From contig OY720344.1 in assembly GCA_963082975.1 (NCBI GenBank), forward strand, positions 4,079,580 to 4,143,579: 64,000 bases of DNA, given 5' to 3'. Every line of letters begins with the position of its first letter. Positions within the stretch are counted from its first letter, which is position 1. The DNA is from Labia minor (lineage: Eukaryota > Arthropoda > Insecta > Dermaptera > Spongiphoridae). Position numbers and translations under genes: made by a program. This document shows, piece by piece, positions 49,575-63,114 of this stretch. A model generated the notes under the pieces. It made no database searches and was not told where the DNA came from. It worked only from the letters and a program-made list of their open reading frames with translations.

Positions 49575-50657
49575 ACCCAAAACAAATACATTTTGATTAA
49601 ACAAGATATTTTTTATATTTTCCTGTTCTTTTTCCGTTATTCACATAAAGGGTCACTCGCGAAATAAATCTTTGCCTTTATTTTATTTCGATATTCTTGA
49701 TCACATAAATATAAGATATTAATTAGAATTCAATATGTATATTTTAATTATAATTTTATTATTTAATAAAAATACATTAAAGTATTATTCGAAATCTAAT
49801 ATCCTATTTTATTTATCATATAATATATGTATATATATATATTATATATACGAGTATAATTTACAGAAATTTCTATTGATCCAAGTTAAAATTTTCTATT
49901 CTACAAAATTTAACATGTTTTTTTTAAAGAAAATTCAATCCTCCTATCAGCAATGATTAATATTTTCGGATGGTCTGTGATCTTTTTAGAATCGATCAAC
50001 ATTTATTGTTTAGGGATCTTTTAATCCTTGTTGGTTTATTAGTATCCATGTGATTGGACATTGGAGAAGATAAAGAGGAGTTTTTCTGTTAAAAATATAA
50101 TTAATTTTAATAATCTCTTTTTATATACCCATTCGTGCTAAGGAATAGATTTCTAGGTATTATTCTTTTTTTGTCCAAATATAATATCTAAGAATAGATT
50201 TTATAATAACAGCTTCAGATCAAATTTTAAGGCGTTCAAATTATTTATTTTCAATCACATTAAATTATATTATATTATAAAAAAAAAAAAAATTACTTAA
50301 AAATCTAATCCAATTAGCTTTCTTTTTTTTCTCATTATACTCTTTAGTTTATTGTGAAAATCGGTTTATAAAAAGACTCATCGTTTTGAAAAATTTTCAG
50401 TTAAATAGCATCTAAACGGGGAATTATGTTATAAAAAAGAATAAAATAAAAACACTAGGATTATGAAAAATTATCTACCTTTTTTGTTTATTTATATTTT
50501 ATTTCAATTGTACAATTTTTTTTTTTTAAAAAACGATATAATATTTCAATATTTATATATTATATATATATATATACATACCCTACACATTTAATTTATT
50601 TTAAAAGATCACTGGAAAAATGAATCAAAATAACCCTTTTTTCTTTTAGACTTCAAT
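49575..50657. other. Convergent intergenic DNA in right arm
   Basis: AT-rich DNA mirrored from 33181-34264. No gene was seen; the 49735-49956 frame is low-complexity. Confidence 0.6.
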
Positions 50658-51879
50658 TCATTCTTTATAAGGAGATCGTCCAAGACTTGATGTTGATAAA
50701 CTGGGGCTTTTTGGAACAGTCAAAGGTTTAACCGATTTTTTAATATGGAATTCTTTATAAGCTGGCATTGGTTTAGCATGAAATTGAGCATTTTTTCTAA
50801 TTCTTTGAATTTCCTCTTCATTTAATTGTTTTTCCAACTTTTCAGCCTCCAGTTTTGCCTGTTCTAATTGCATTTCCCTGTGACGTTTTACATTTTCAAA
50901 TTCCTCCCGTTCTTCTAATCTTCTTTCCGTTGCAAATTTTGGTGATTTTGGCTGAGTAAATTTATTCACATGCTGTGGCATAAATGGGATACGCAAGGAT
51001 TGAGGTATTTTTTGGGCTTTGAATGGGGATGATGGTTTATTTTCACGTAACTTATCTTCTGTTTTATAAGGTAGTAGTCCAACCCACTTTGGCACTGACT
51101 TGGCTTTAAATTCACGGGCTTTCTTTTCTTCTTGTAAAATCACCTTTAATTTTTCCTCTTTTCTTCTAGCAATTATTTTTGATTCTTCATATAAATAATT
51201 TCTGCCTTCAGAAGAATAGTCATAACTGAAACAGTTTATTGTTTTTTGATATTATAATTATAACATGCATTTATAAAAAAAAATAAATAAAAAAATCATT
51301 TATAAGACTATTCTATTGGAAATGCATTATAGGTGTAATAAGTTTTTTAATGATAGGGTTAAATGATTGAAAATAAAATGAGATAAAAATTAAACTATAC
51401 CTTTGGTTTATTATTCTTGGAGAATAATCTGAAAAAAAATTTAAACCAATTATTAGAAATAAAAGTATTAATTGTATTTTAAAAAAAGAATTTAATTAAC
51501 CATCCGAAATGCATTAAAAATAAATTATATAGACGGTAATTATACTTTAATTATAAGTCAAAATTTTTAACTTTATTTTGTTAAAAAAAATACAAGATTT
51601 GTTAAGTTTTTTTTATCAAAATAAATTGCCATTCATATAAATATATTTTATTTAATATATAATAAAAAAAATCAAAATTAGTTATATGAAAAAATATATA
51701 TTTTCTGGATTGAATATGAATACCTGTTTTAATTAAATCAAATGGTGATTTATTCTCTTTGTCGATTGCTGATGGAATGAGATCTGGTCTAATGCCTAAA
51801 AAATTGATAAATAATTTTTGATATTTATTATAAAACTGTAATATGATTAAAAAAAAAAATAAATACCTTGTTTTGACAT
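50658..51879 (-). CDS. TPX2/mei-38-like microtubule protein, right copy
   Basis: Same structure as 31958-33180. Exon 1 is at 51867-51879 and exon 4 at 50658-51225; exons 2 and 3 are the mirror of 32042-32113 and 32410-32437, at about 51725-51796 and 51401-51428. The 161 residues of the open frame in exon 4 are identical in both copies. The C-terminal FHAKPMPAYKEFHIKKSVKP motif supports the tentative TPX2-type assignment. It is head-to-head with YPEL5, with about 700 bp between start codons. Confidence 0.75.
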
Positions 51880-52139
51880 TTTTAAAATTTTAAAACCAAT
51901 CACTATTTTTATGAGAATGTTTAAAAATTCAAATAACAGACAAAATTCAAATTATGATGGGTGCGTTCAAAATATTGAGAATCATTCAAATAAATATTTT
52001 TGAATTTTTTAACAAAAAATGAAAATGAATTATGATTTATAAAATTAATATTTATACATATATATTATTTAAAATATGCATGTCAAAAAATAAATGTTAT
52101 TTAATTAATTTATTTTATTTAAAATGGCGGTATATTTTT

Positions 52140-52250
52140 AAATTTAAAAACTTTTAAAGAGTTTATCATGAAGAAGACGAGAATTATTTTTTTGAAATTT
52201 AAAAACTTTTAAAGAGTTTATCATGAAGAAGACTAGAATAATTTTTTTTT
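52140..52250. repeat. 55-bp tandem duplication at outer edge of right arm
   Basis: AATTTAAAAACTTTTAAAGA...TCATGAAGAAGAC occurs twice, starting near 52141 and 52196. The left arm has one copy and aligns with the first. The second copy lies just outside the arm. Confidence 0.8.
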
Positions 52251-52578
52251 CAAAATTTATAAATATAAATGTTTAAGTTGGCAGAATGGATACACGCTCC
52301 ATTATTTGCACTGTTCAGGAACCTGAATGTCAAATCTGTTGACTAGACTAAAATTACATTTGTATCCCATCTTGGAACGTAATAACTGGTAATAACTTTC
52401 CTCCAATAAATTTTTAATTATTATATATCATCAATTTGTCCTACATTGATATACATTTCTTGGTAATATTATTTTTATTATCAAATAATTTAATGTTATA
52501 ATTAAAATATGAAAATATTTTTCTCTAAATATCACTAAATAATCCTTTGTTTCTACATTAATCTTTTAGTTATACAAA

Positions 52579-55500
52579 ATGGGTCGCATATTTTTAGACC
52601 ATATTGGTGGCTTAAGACTTTTTTCATGTGCTTCTTGTGATACGATATTAACTAATCGAAGCGAGTTGATTAGTACAAGATTTACTGGAGCCACTGGAAG
52701 GGCATTTTTATTCAACCGTGTGGTTAATCTTAACTACAGGTAATATTTTCGAATACTTTTTTTTTTTTTAATATAATTCATTTCGTGTAAATTTAAAATT
52801 ATAAATTTTTATTTTTAACTTTCTAGTATTTAATTTAGAATGGTATATTTTTGTGAAGAAAAATATTAATAACTAAACTTATTTAAAAAAAATAATTAAA
52901 TAGATTAACTTATTGTTAGATTTGATCTTAACAATTTTTTATTGATTGAAAATTTTCTAATGACAAACATCCATTTTAATTTTTTGTTCCTAACTCCTTT
53001 TTATACGACATTTAATTTTACAAATTTAATACTAATTATTTTAAATAATAAAATATGAAATTAATATTTTTTTCTTAGGCCCTAGAAAAAACATTTTATT
53101 ATGTTATGTAATTTAAAATAATTTTTATTAAAAAAAACACTGTCAAGTTTCAAGCGATTTTAAAAACGTTTCTGATCATGGTGTTGTAATAGTATGTCGG
53201 TGATAATGGAGATGAATTGTTTAGATTTAATTCATTTAATTACATAAGATCAGGATTTATATAAAAATGTGGTACAGGATATATATGTAGGGAGAACTCT
53301 TGAGCTTGAATCCATTCATTAGGGGAAAGTTAACGATGGAATGGGAATACAGGTGATGTATTTTATATAATAATAAAAAAAGAAATAATTCAAAATATAT
53401 TTATTATTGAGTCAGTCATTAAGATTTAAAACAAGTTGGGTGAACATCCAATAAAATATATTTAATTGAATATACTAATAATTGGATCATTAAAAATTAA
53501 TGGACATATGAAAAGTAATAATAAAATATATTCACGAATATCACAATATACTAATATGGAGTCGATGTAGCTATAACATACCGGATAATCTACTAATACA
53601 CTCATGGACAAAATTAGAGGAACTAGTACAATAAAAGCTAAAATTTCATTTAATTCGACTCTTATCTTTTGGTTTCTTATTAAATTCTTAAAATATAATT
53701 TTTAAACTTTTATTAAATAATTCATATAAATATTGAATTTTTCCAAAATTTCACATTTTATTTAAATTTTATAAAATAATTATTAATCTGTATCAAGTTA
53801 CTTATTCGCTTAGAATTGTTTAATTTTATTTTATTTTTATTCATTTTATTTAAATTTTATAAAATTTATCATTTGATATTGGTTCGTCAGAGATTAAATT
53901 CGAGATTAAATGCAAAATCAATGACCTAAGCGAAGTTGATATTGCCAAAGCTGTTACTTTAATTGATAATTGCAATAGACGTATCAAGAAGTAGCTGAAG
54001 TATCAAAATCTATAATAATTCGTGTTGTTCAACGATATCGGAACATTGGGCGATATAAGAGACTGGAAGGACAAGGAAGAAAAAGGGCTACATCTGCTAG
54101 GGACGATAGATTTATTGTCAGTTCTGCTCTGAGAAATTGTAGCCTTACCGGAAGTGACATCCGAAATCAACTTCAAGAAGTTAGACAGGTGACAGTGGCT
54201 GTTAAGATTGTTAAAAGAAGATTAGATGAAGCTGGAATATTATCACGCAGACCGGCCCGGGGTCCCCTTTTAGAGACACGTTATTGAGTACAACGCCTTG
54301 AATTTTGCAAAATCCATGAGAATTGGTTTGGGATGGATTAGAGCCATGTTTTATTCACAGACGAATCAAGATTTTGTCTGAGGCCAGATGATAGAAGGCT
54401 AAGAGTTTGGAGACGTCGCATTGAGAGGTATCACCAATGTAATATCCTTCCGTGGCGGCTCAGTTATGGTTTGGGATGGCATTTAATGCCCGTACGGAGC
54501 TAGACATCGTAGAAAATGGATAATTGAATAATGAAAGGTACATTTCGGACATTCTGGAATATTATGTAATGCCTTTCGCACCATACATTGGCGAAAAGTT
54601 TATTTTAACGCCCGGCCCCAGGAAGCCCTGAAAGTTTGTCGCTTTTTGTCAGAAGTGAATTTGTCGCCAATGAATTGACCTGCACGCTCTCCAGATTTAA
54701 ATCCTATTGAGCATGTCTGGGATAGGTTGGGAAGAGCATTAAAGAAGAGATCGCCAACTCCTGTTAACCTTGAGGAATTGAAAAATGCACTTCTTGAAGA
54801 ATGGGATCGAATACCTTAAAAATTAATTGATAACACAATTGAGAGCATGCCTAGAAGAGTTAAATATGTTATCAGAGCACGGGGAGGGAATACAAATTAT
54901 TGAAATGATTAAATGATTTAAATTTTGTATAAAGTAAAAAATTACAGAGAAACAATAACTCACTTTACACATTAAATTTAAGATAAAAATTACATTTTAT
55001 TAATTTTCGAATATTTAAAAATATTACAATTTATTTAATTATTTCATTAATGTCCAAATTAGTTTAAAATTATATAAATTACCTAAAAAAAACAAATGAT
55101 AAAAAAATTATAAATAAATTAAGCAATTTTGAAGTCATTTTTTCGTAGTTCAGGTAATTTTGTACATGAGTGTAGTTCATTGGATGATCAGGGAAGCACC
55201 TTAATTAACCTTATCACATTCACTTGAAATCTTATTCAGGTTTAATTAAAAAGTATTCTTATTTTTATTTTTATTTATTCCATATATTCTTTCTCTTTTC
55301 GAGAGTTAAAATTATTATTATTAAATTTTAATATTAATTTATATAACAATAAAATTCTAACTAGTAAATATTTAAATAATATTAACCTCATAATAATTTT
55401 CTGCTCCCCTTTAATTTAGTATCTTCTATTTTTTTTTATCTATTTTGTTTATTATAAATAATATAATAAATTCGGTTTTATTGTTATTTAAAATCGATTC

Positions 55501-55758
55501 TCTTAAGAATGTTTTCTTTTTCAGTAAATAATTAAATTGTATATATATTTTTTTAGTGAAATACAAGATCGTGTAATGCTAACTGGAAGACATATGGTTC
55601 GAGATGTTTCTTGTAAAAATTGCGATGCTAAATTAGGGTGGATTTATGAATTTGCGACGGAAGAAAATCAACGATACAAAGAAGGAAGAGTTATTTTGGA
55701 ACGAGCTCTTGTTACTGAGAGTGATGGGATTGATGAATATATGGGTGACGACCATTAA
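52579..55758 (+). CDS. YPEL5: Yippee-like 5 (YPEL5)
   Basis: Two exons, 52579-52739 and 55557-55758, give a 120-residue Yippee protein. It starts [20 protein letters not shown], continues [19 protein letters not shown] and ends after a second zinc-binding pair, [17 protein letters not shown]. The two CxxC pairs bind one zinc. The near-identity to vertebrate YPEL5 makes the assignment firm. In mammals YPEL5 binds the CTLH (GID) ubiquitin ligase; the same role is inferred here. The 2.8 kb intron is unusually long for this window and holds a Tc1-like transposon. Confidence 0.95.
52740..53598. other. YPEL5 intron, first part
   Basis: AT-rich intronic DNA upstream of the Tc1-like element, with no recognised feature. 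Confidence 0.5.
53599..55172 (+). mobile_element. Tc1-like transposon in YPEL5 intron
   Basis: Inverted ends CACTCATGGACAAAATTAGA and AATTTTGTACATGAGTG are bordered by TA at 53597-53598 and 55173-55174. Length is 1574 bp, normal for Tc1 elements. Inside, a plus-strand transposase reads [60 protein letters not shown] and [20 protein letters not shown]. In-frame stops and frameshifts are present (for example after LLETRY and before SHVLFTDES), so this copy is inactive. Confidence 0.88.
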
Positions 55759-56288
55759 AGCATGAGATATTCATACTACATATATTTTATATATAAAATC
55801 AAATCAAATAACATTCATTAGCTTATAAACTATCAATAAACGATCTCCTATTTGAACAAAGAATTTTTAAGGATTTTTTCTACTATAAAATAAATTTAGT
55901 ATTTTTAGATAAATAAAAATACATATATAAAGGTGTTCAAAAAGTAGTTTATTTAGAAGATTTTTATCATGGATAATTTTTTTTTATTGCATTATATATT
56001 ACTATAATAATAGAACATTTATAGAATTTGAAAGAAAGTGATTAATTTTAAAATGAATATTTAGTTTTTTGTTAATATTAAATTAGTTTTAAAGATATAT
56101 ATATATATACAAAAACTTTGGCACGAAGTATTTATATTAGTTAAAATTACAAGATACCTGCCTATTAAAGATAAAATTTGAAATATGATAGTTTTAGTGT
56201 TTAGGCCTTTTACTTTGCTTCGTATATAAGAATATTTATATATCTAGATATAATGTATCACAGAAACTACATTTTTTAAGATTTCATT
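55759..56288. other. Convergent intergenic DNA after YPEL5
   Basis: AT-rich DNA with no gene. It should hold the 3' ends of YPEL5 and of the HEAT-repeat gene. Confidence 0.5.
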
Positions 56289-59200
56289 TTAAAATGGAGC
56301 AATATAAATATTAGCGTCAAGATGATGCAAATACCTGAAAAAAAAAGAAAAATTTAAATATGTTCGTATAGTTTATATTATTCTTATTTTTTAAATATTT
56401 GGTATTTATATAATAGATATATGACATCTTAAAAATAAGGTTTTTTATTTCCAAATGTATATTAAATTTTATAATCAATAAAATATATTCTTATATTCTA
56501 AAAAATTTTGAATTATTAATTTTTATTTGAATATATAATCAATAAACTTAATATTTATTCGTGTATATTTCTTCTAAAAAATAGTCTGAGTGAGAGGGGG
56601 TAGTTCATATTGATGTGACCCTATATTTCAAGACGAAGTAATAAAATTACAATACATATCATCACACAAATTGACATTAATAAAAATAAATTTTTCAAAA
56701 TAATTTATTTAAATATATCTATTTAATTTTTAAAGTCCTCAAAAATAATTGTCAGGAGGGGCATTATCTATAATATATTACTTACTTGGAATTATGGTTT
56801 TCAACCTTAGCCCTTAAAATGCTAGGTCCAATATATGTACTTATTTGATTTAGACATTGACTTGCTGCACTAGATGTTAAAGCATTTTCGCATTCCTAAT
56901 TAATAAATATTAATTATTAAATGATATAAAATCAATTTAAAATATTTATAAAAGATTTAATAAATTTTACAATATATATATAATTGTCATAAAACAAAAA
57001 TAAATAATTTTAAAAATTTGCAAAAGGATACGATTTGTCTCCAGAAATCTTATACATTGTAAATTAGAAAATCTATCTATCTGAACTACTCCATCTAATT
57101 TAAATTTACTCGCAATTTCCTTATAATTATATCATTCCAACATGTCCTTTGTTTCTTAATTATTATATTATATTTCCTCACCCATTCAAATCATGTTTTC
57201 CAAACATTGTAACCTCCTCAATTTTGGGATTCTAACTATATTAATATTATCATTATTAATATTATATTATTATTATTCAATATATTATATTTTCATTTTT
57301 ATTTTGTAAACGAGTATACTCACTTAATTTTTAAATTTAATATATATTCTTTAATAATTTTGGAAAATTATTTCAATTAACATTTAAGTCAATTAAAGTT
57401 TTTACAAAAATATCTAAAGGTGTTTTTTCCATTTTAAAAAATAAATAGAAAAATTTAAAAATTCTATAAAGCAATAAAGAAATATTATATAAACTTAATT
57501 AAAATACTTAAAATATTTTTAAAAAGATTTTTGTTTTATGATAATAAAAAAAAACAAAAATAATTTTACGTACCAGTGCATAAAAAATCGCATCAAAAAA
57601 TTCTTCTACCATTGATTTAAACATTTTTTTTCCCACTCCTTTACATATAAGTGGTAAATTTTTACAAACAGTTTCTAAAAATGTGTAATGTGCTGAATAA
57701 TGTCGATAAGTGCATGCAGTGGCCAAATAGGGTAAAGTATTGAAAACACTATTAATTGCTTGAGGAATCAGAGCTAATTCAGATAAAAGGCAGACACAGC
57801 TAAGGGAAAAACAGAAAAACAATTAAAAATAATAAAATAATATAAATGTATACATATATATATCCAATTATTTTTAATTTGGTAATATTTGTTCTAATTC
57901 TAATAAATTTTGAAAATGCAAATGGATTGAAGTAATATAGTAAATTAAACTATCTAAATCATAAGGAAAAAATGCCCCAATTATTTAAATTTGAGACTAT
58001 TTATTTTTTTGCATTAATCAATTTTCGTTTTTTGTAAGCAATTAAAAGTTTGCTTTTTAATTGATAAGACTAGAAATATTTTAGAAATATTAATCAAATT
58101 GAAACGGTGTAGTTTCCATTTTCAACTAAATTAGTGATCTTTAATTAAAAGTAAATATAATTAAATAATAAAAATATTTAAACCAATTTAAATTTAATAT
58201 TTACGACATTAAATAAATAAATTAAAATGATAAAAACAATATTTACCCATCAGCAATTTCCCATGGTTGAGAAGGACGAGGCGGGAAATTTTGTTCTAAG
58301 CCTGAAATTGATTTTTTCGAACAGTACATATTGTCTTCATTGCAATGATATTCACGGCCTCTTTTAATAAGTGTAGGTGGAGTTATAGATATAGGAGGTG
58401 GTTCTGATGAAAATGACGTATCCGATGCTGGTTGGTCACGTAAACCTTTAAACCCTTCTAAAGCTTTCTCGGTTAAATATGTAATTGCTTCCGGACCATA
58501 TGAACGAGCCAGGTTTCCTAATGAAACTGCTGCTCCATGACGCACCGTTGCAATTGAATCACCGAGATTTGTAAAAAACATTGGATATAATAAAGGTATT
58601 GCATATCGGGTTTCTTCAGAAAATCGTAGAACAAATGCACCACATGCCAAGCATGCCGCTAAAAAAATAATTTTTTATTTAATATATTATTGAAATTATA
58701 ATAAAATCATTTAGACTGGTTTTTTTTTTTATTTCAAATGAAATTTTCAGTTTTTAAAAGATATCAAATTTCGTTAAAATAATAATTATATAAATATAAA
58801 TAAAATTAATATATAAATTTGAAAACAAAGATTTAATAAAATAGGTGTATTTTAATATTTATTTATCTAATATTTTCATTACCATCTCTTACTGCCCAGC
58901 AATGATCTTTACAGCATTTCAGAAGACTATGTAATAAATGTTGAACATGAGGGCGTACAACATTTAATTCTATTTTACTAGCAAGTTCCGCTATACAATT
59001 ACAAGCTGCTTCTCGAATTTCAGGACTTCCACTTTCACTAGCCTCAATATAATAATCAACTGTTGAATTTATATACTTTTCAACAAGTTCTTTGCCCAAA
59101 GATCCTGTAACTTGTCGCCAAGTTTCTTGAGAATAATTTCGTACACCTTCAGCAACATAATATCTAAAAAAAAGTTTTCAATTAAATTCCGTAAATTAGA

Positions 59201-61364
59201 TTGTAATAAATCAAATATATATATTTTATATTTGTGTCTGATATACAAAATATATATAAAAACATTTCCACACAAATGGTTTTCCAACATAACTTTGAAC
59301 AGTAGAATCCAAATATGACTAGAATTTTTCATGTCTGTCCATTACTATGAAATTACACTACAATATTCATAAATACCCTATCAATTTAAACATTTTATCA
59401 ATATCTAATCTTAAAAACCGAGAAATTAATTTTGAGAATTTATAATATATTAAGCTCCGCATTGCCTTGATGTCTTAAATAATGAAAGGATTTCTTCAAA
59501 TATTAAAAGATATTTATTTAGGCAGATTCTGACCAAATAGGTCAACATTAAATCATACATTATTCGTAAATATAACAGGTCATATCACTTAATAGAGTAG
59601 GAAAATAATAAAAACGTACCTATTTAGACACATTCTAGGTAGGAGTTGATTATACAATATTTCCCTTACACCATCATGTGGTAGAGACATTAAAAATTTC
59701 CGGGTCGCAATTGAAGCAGCTAATCGTACAGAACTCCATTTATCCGAAAGTCCATCCGCCAAATGTTTACTAATAACAGAGCCATAGGAAAATATTGGAT
59801 TTATGTCATTAACACAATCTTGACAATTTGACTCTAAAATAGATATTGCAAATAATTATTTATTATTTCTCAATAATTTTAATAACGATAATAAAAATTA
59901 TAACATATATATAATACCGTCAATGTTATTTCCACAATTTACTAATGAAGCACATAAATAAAAGCCAGATTCTCGAACAAAATGATTCGAATGACTTAAT
60001 ATTTGAAATATTAAGTTAAATAATTCTTCATCAGCGAATGATTGAAATTTTGATCCAGAACCTTCAATTATCGCTTGAAGACATTTTATGCTTGTTTCAA
60101 GATTTTTCCAGCCAGCTGTATCATGAAATATTTGAGCAGCTTCTGAACTATTTCTCTATAAATAAATAACATTTGCTTAAATCATTGAAATAAATATATT
60201 TAAATTATAAAAAAAACTTATGTAAATGGATACATGTATATTAAAAATAAAGTTTAATGATAAATTTATACATTTAAATATTATATAAAATTTAGTTTCA
60301 AAAAATTATTTATACTTTTTATTAAAACAAAAAAAATATTTTATTTTTACTCTTGGATATGTTCCAGCAAGCTTTTCCATGAGTTTTTCAGTTTCCATTT
60401 GTTCATGTTTAGAACCATCATCATCTGCAAATTGCCGTTCTAAATTATTCTTTATATGATTTAAAATAGCATCACGGTATTCTTGGTATAGGATTGGTCC
60501 AACTTTATCACAAAGAGCACCAAGTAATTCTCCTTTAAAATAAAATTATTTTGAAAATTTCTATATGAATATATGGTTTTACTTAAATTAAATTACTTAA
60601 ACCATTAAAAATTTAAAGAAGCGAACAGAAAAGCATTAAAAATAAAATTGTCCTAGTAATTAGTTAAAAAAAAATCAGGATTCATATTTCTAAAATATAT
60701 TGAATGAAGCAAAACATGCATCTTTGCTTTATAAATTGTTGCATTTTCGGAACATGTATAAATGGTTTATTAGTCATTGGCATAATTCTTAGTTCGAGAA
60801 TTAATTTTCATTTAAAATATATATATTGACAAATTATAAATATTAAGCTCAACCGTTAAAATTCAAATAGATTTGAATTTCATTAGTATTTATTAACAAT
60901 TGTTGATTATATATTATACAATGTATCTATAATCATTTTATTTGATCTAAATATATTTAAAAAGTTGTTTTATTATTTATATAATTTTATAATTGATTTC
61001 AGCATTCTTATTAAATTATTGACACAAATATAATTTAAATAACAATATTACCAGCTGCTATCCGCACCCTTTCTTCAATATCAGTTAAAAATTTAACACC
61101 AATTGGTTTTATAAGATTTAAAAATTCAATTTCTTGTTCATCTTCTAAATCCAATTGGGCAACAAGAGATTTCGCTGCAAATAAACAACCAAGTTTAGCC
61201 TCCCATGGTGATATTGAATCATTTAATAATCGTATTAGATGATGTTCAATTTTTATCCTATCAGCCGTTGTTGAATTTTGTAGATATTTTTGTAATTCAC
61301 ATATGCCTTTATCCCTTTCTAATTTCATTGAACTACATAATAGATCCAAAACATCAGTTGTCAT
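56289..61364 (-). CDS. HEAT-repeat protein of unknown function
   Basis: Nine exons, 61052-61364, 60351-60532, 59918-60155, 59620-59833, 58883-59163, 58247-58658, 57574-57799, 56786-56895 and 56289-56334, join in phase to give 673 residues. The start is MTTDVLDLLCSSMKLERDKG. Repeated helical pairs rich in Leu/Ala look like HEAT repeats: SPWEAKLGCLFAAKSLVAQL, ERVRIAAGELLGALC, SDKWSSVRLAASIATRKFL, PEIREAACNCIAELASKIEL, HCWAVRDAACLACGAFVLRF and ATVRHGAAVSLGNLARSYGP. A polar linker with EPPPISITPPTLIKRGREYH separates the last repeats. HEAT proteins are scaffolds; no enzyme motif was seen and I do not recognise a named orthologue. The last exon is less certain: exon 8 could instead end at an immediate TAA after NHNSK. 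Confidence 0.85.
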
Positions 61365-63064
61365 GACAAAAAATAGATATCCTTTTATGTAAAATGATAT
61401 TCGAAATACTTGAAAATTCCAAAATATATATATATATTCAAATACAATGTAATTGTTATAGATTTTTCAGGGATAATCTTGTTCCTTTGTCAAACATTTG
61501 AGAGAGTTTGATTGGTATGCCTGATATAAAAAAATCTAAAAGTAAATTTAAAGCCTTCTATAAAATTAATTAATAAATTACATAATAAACAAAAATCACA
61601 CACTTTTTTAATTTAATTAAATTAAAACACTTTAAAAAATATTTATATATAATTTTAAAAAATAATTTATATTATTAAAAAAACACTCGGCCTCTCGTAG
61701 CTTCAATATCTACTTTCTTTTACTTTCTTGTAATGTTTAGTATCTCAACATCTTCTAGTATTTCTTTAATTATGTATTGAAAAATTAAAGAGAAAATTAT
61801 TGAAGAATTTAGGCACTTTTAATAAGCAGATAAAAGATAAAACAGGGTGGTCGTTAATGTGGTAATTTTTCAAGAAAAAAGTCAATGAAACCAAAACTAT
61901 ATATAAAGTTAAAGTTTAAGTGATTACATCCTTACAATCTTACAATGGCCGTATTAAAGTTAATGGATCATCTTATAAGAACATGGGGCGATTGCACTTC
62001 GGTATGGCACTAAACTAGGAGGGTTCAGGAGGGCCAATACTTTATAATCCGCTCATTTTATGGCCTGGGTATAACCCAGTAGGTGTTACGAAGGATTAAT
62101 TAAATAAATTAGTTGGATTCGCGATGAAAAGAGAGTGTGTACATATAAAAAAAGACTAGCTGGCAAGTATGTTTTACAATGGTCATCTGGGAATTCCCAC
62201 AGGTTGGATGATCCAGGGGACAGTATCATTTGTAACCTCAATTCTCTCAGAAGCATTGTTCCATATAGTTAGAGAAATTTAGGAAGGATAAAACCTGTTA
62301 ATAGGAATTTGAGCTCATTTCTGTATAAGTCATTGGGGGTTTTATGAAATTTGATTCAGTCTTTAATTTAACTGAAATTTAAAATTAACTTTAATTTGTT
62401 TCTTTACTAAATTGAGAATTAAGAGTTATTAAAAAGAAAAAAGTTGAGTTTTGTAATACATAAAATAAAAAAAAAGATATTTAAGTGATAAAATTCAACT
62501 TTTATAAAAATATTTAAAAATCATTCAAATTTGAGTAAAAAACACACTATAATATGTAGGGATGGTCAAATGATGTAGACCATAATAGTATATATACTTT
62601 TATTATTAAACATTTATGGTTTAATGTAGAATAAATTATTATTATAACTAAAAATTAATGAATGGAAATTATTTAGCTCTTAAGTTAAAATTTCGCTCTT
62701 TTCGTGCACGTTCATCTTGGATAAACTAATTTTATATTTCATTATTCTTAATGTAAATTTTAAAAATTATAAATTAAGATTAATTTATTAGAAATAATAT
62801 TTATTTAAAACTAACTACATTTATATTTATGTAATTATTTGATTTGGTTTGATTATATATATATTCAAACCAAATAGAGAAAAACTTTTTATACATATTA
62901 TTATTAAATATATATATTCTATAAAATTCATTATTCTTATTACAAATTATTTACAATATATATATATATATATATATATATTTAGAATTATATATATAAA
63001 TATATATAAATTGTATATATATATTTAATTAATTTTAGTAAAATTAGATTTCATAATTTGATCA

Positions 63065-63114
<50 letters not shown>

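Noticed and set aside
56770-56790. HEAT gene ending in exon 8 at TAA after NHNSK
   Set aside because: A GTAAGT donor at the same place and an in-phase terminal exon at 56289-56334 make nine exons more likely, though the shorter form is possible.
62940-63110. CRISPR-like or satellite array
   Set aside because: The repeats are simple AT dinucleotides without spacers.
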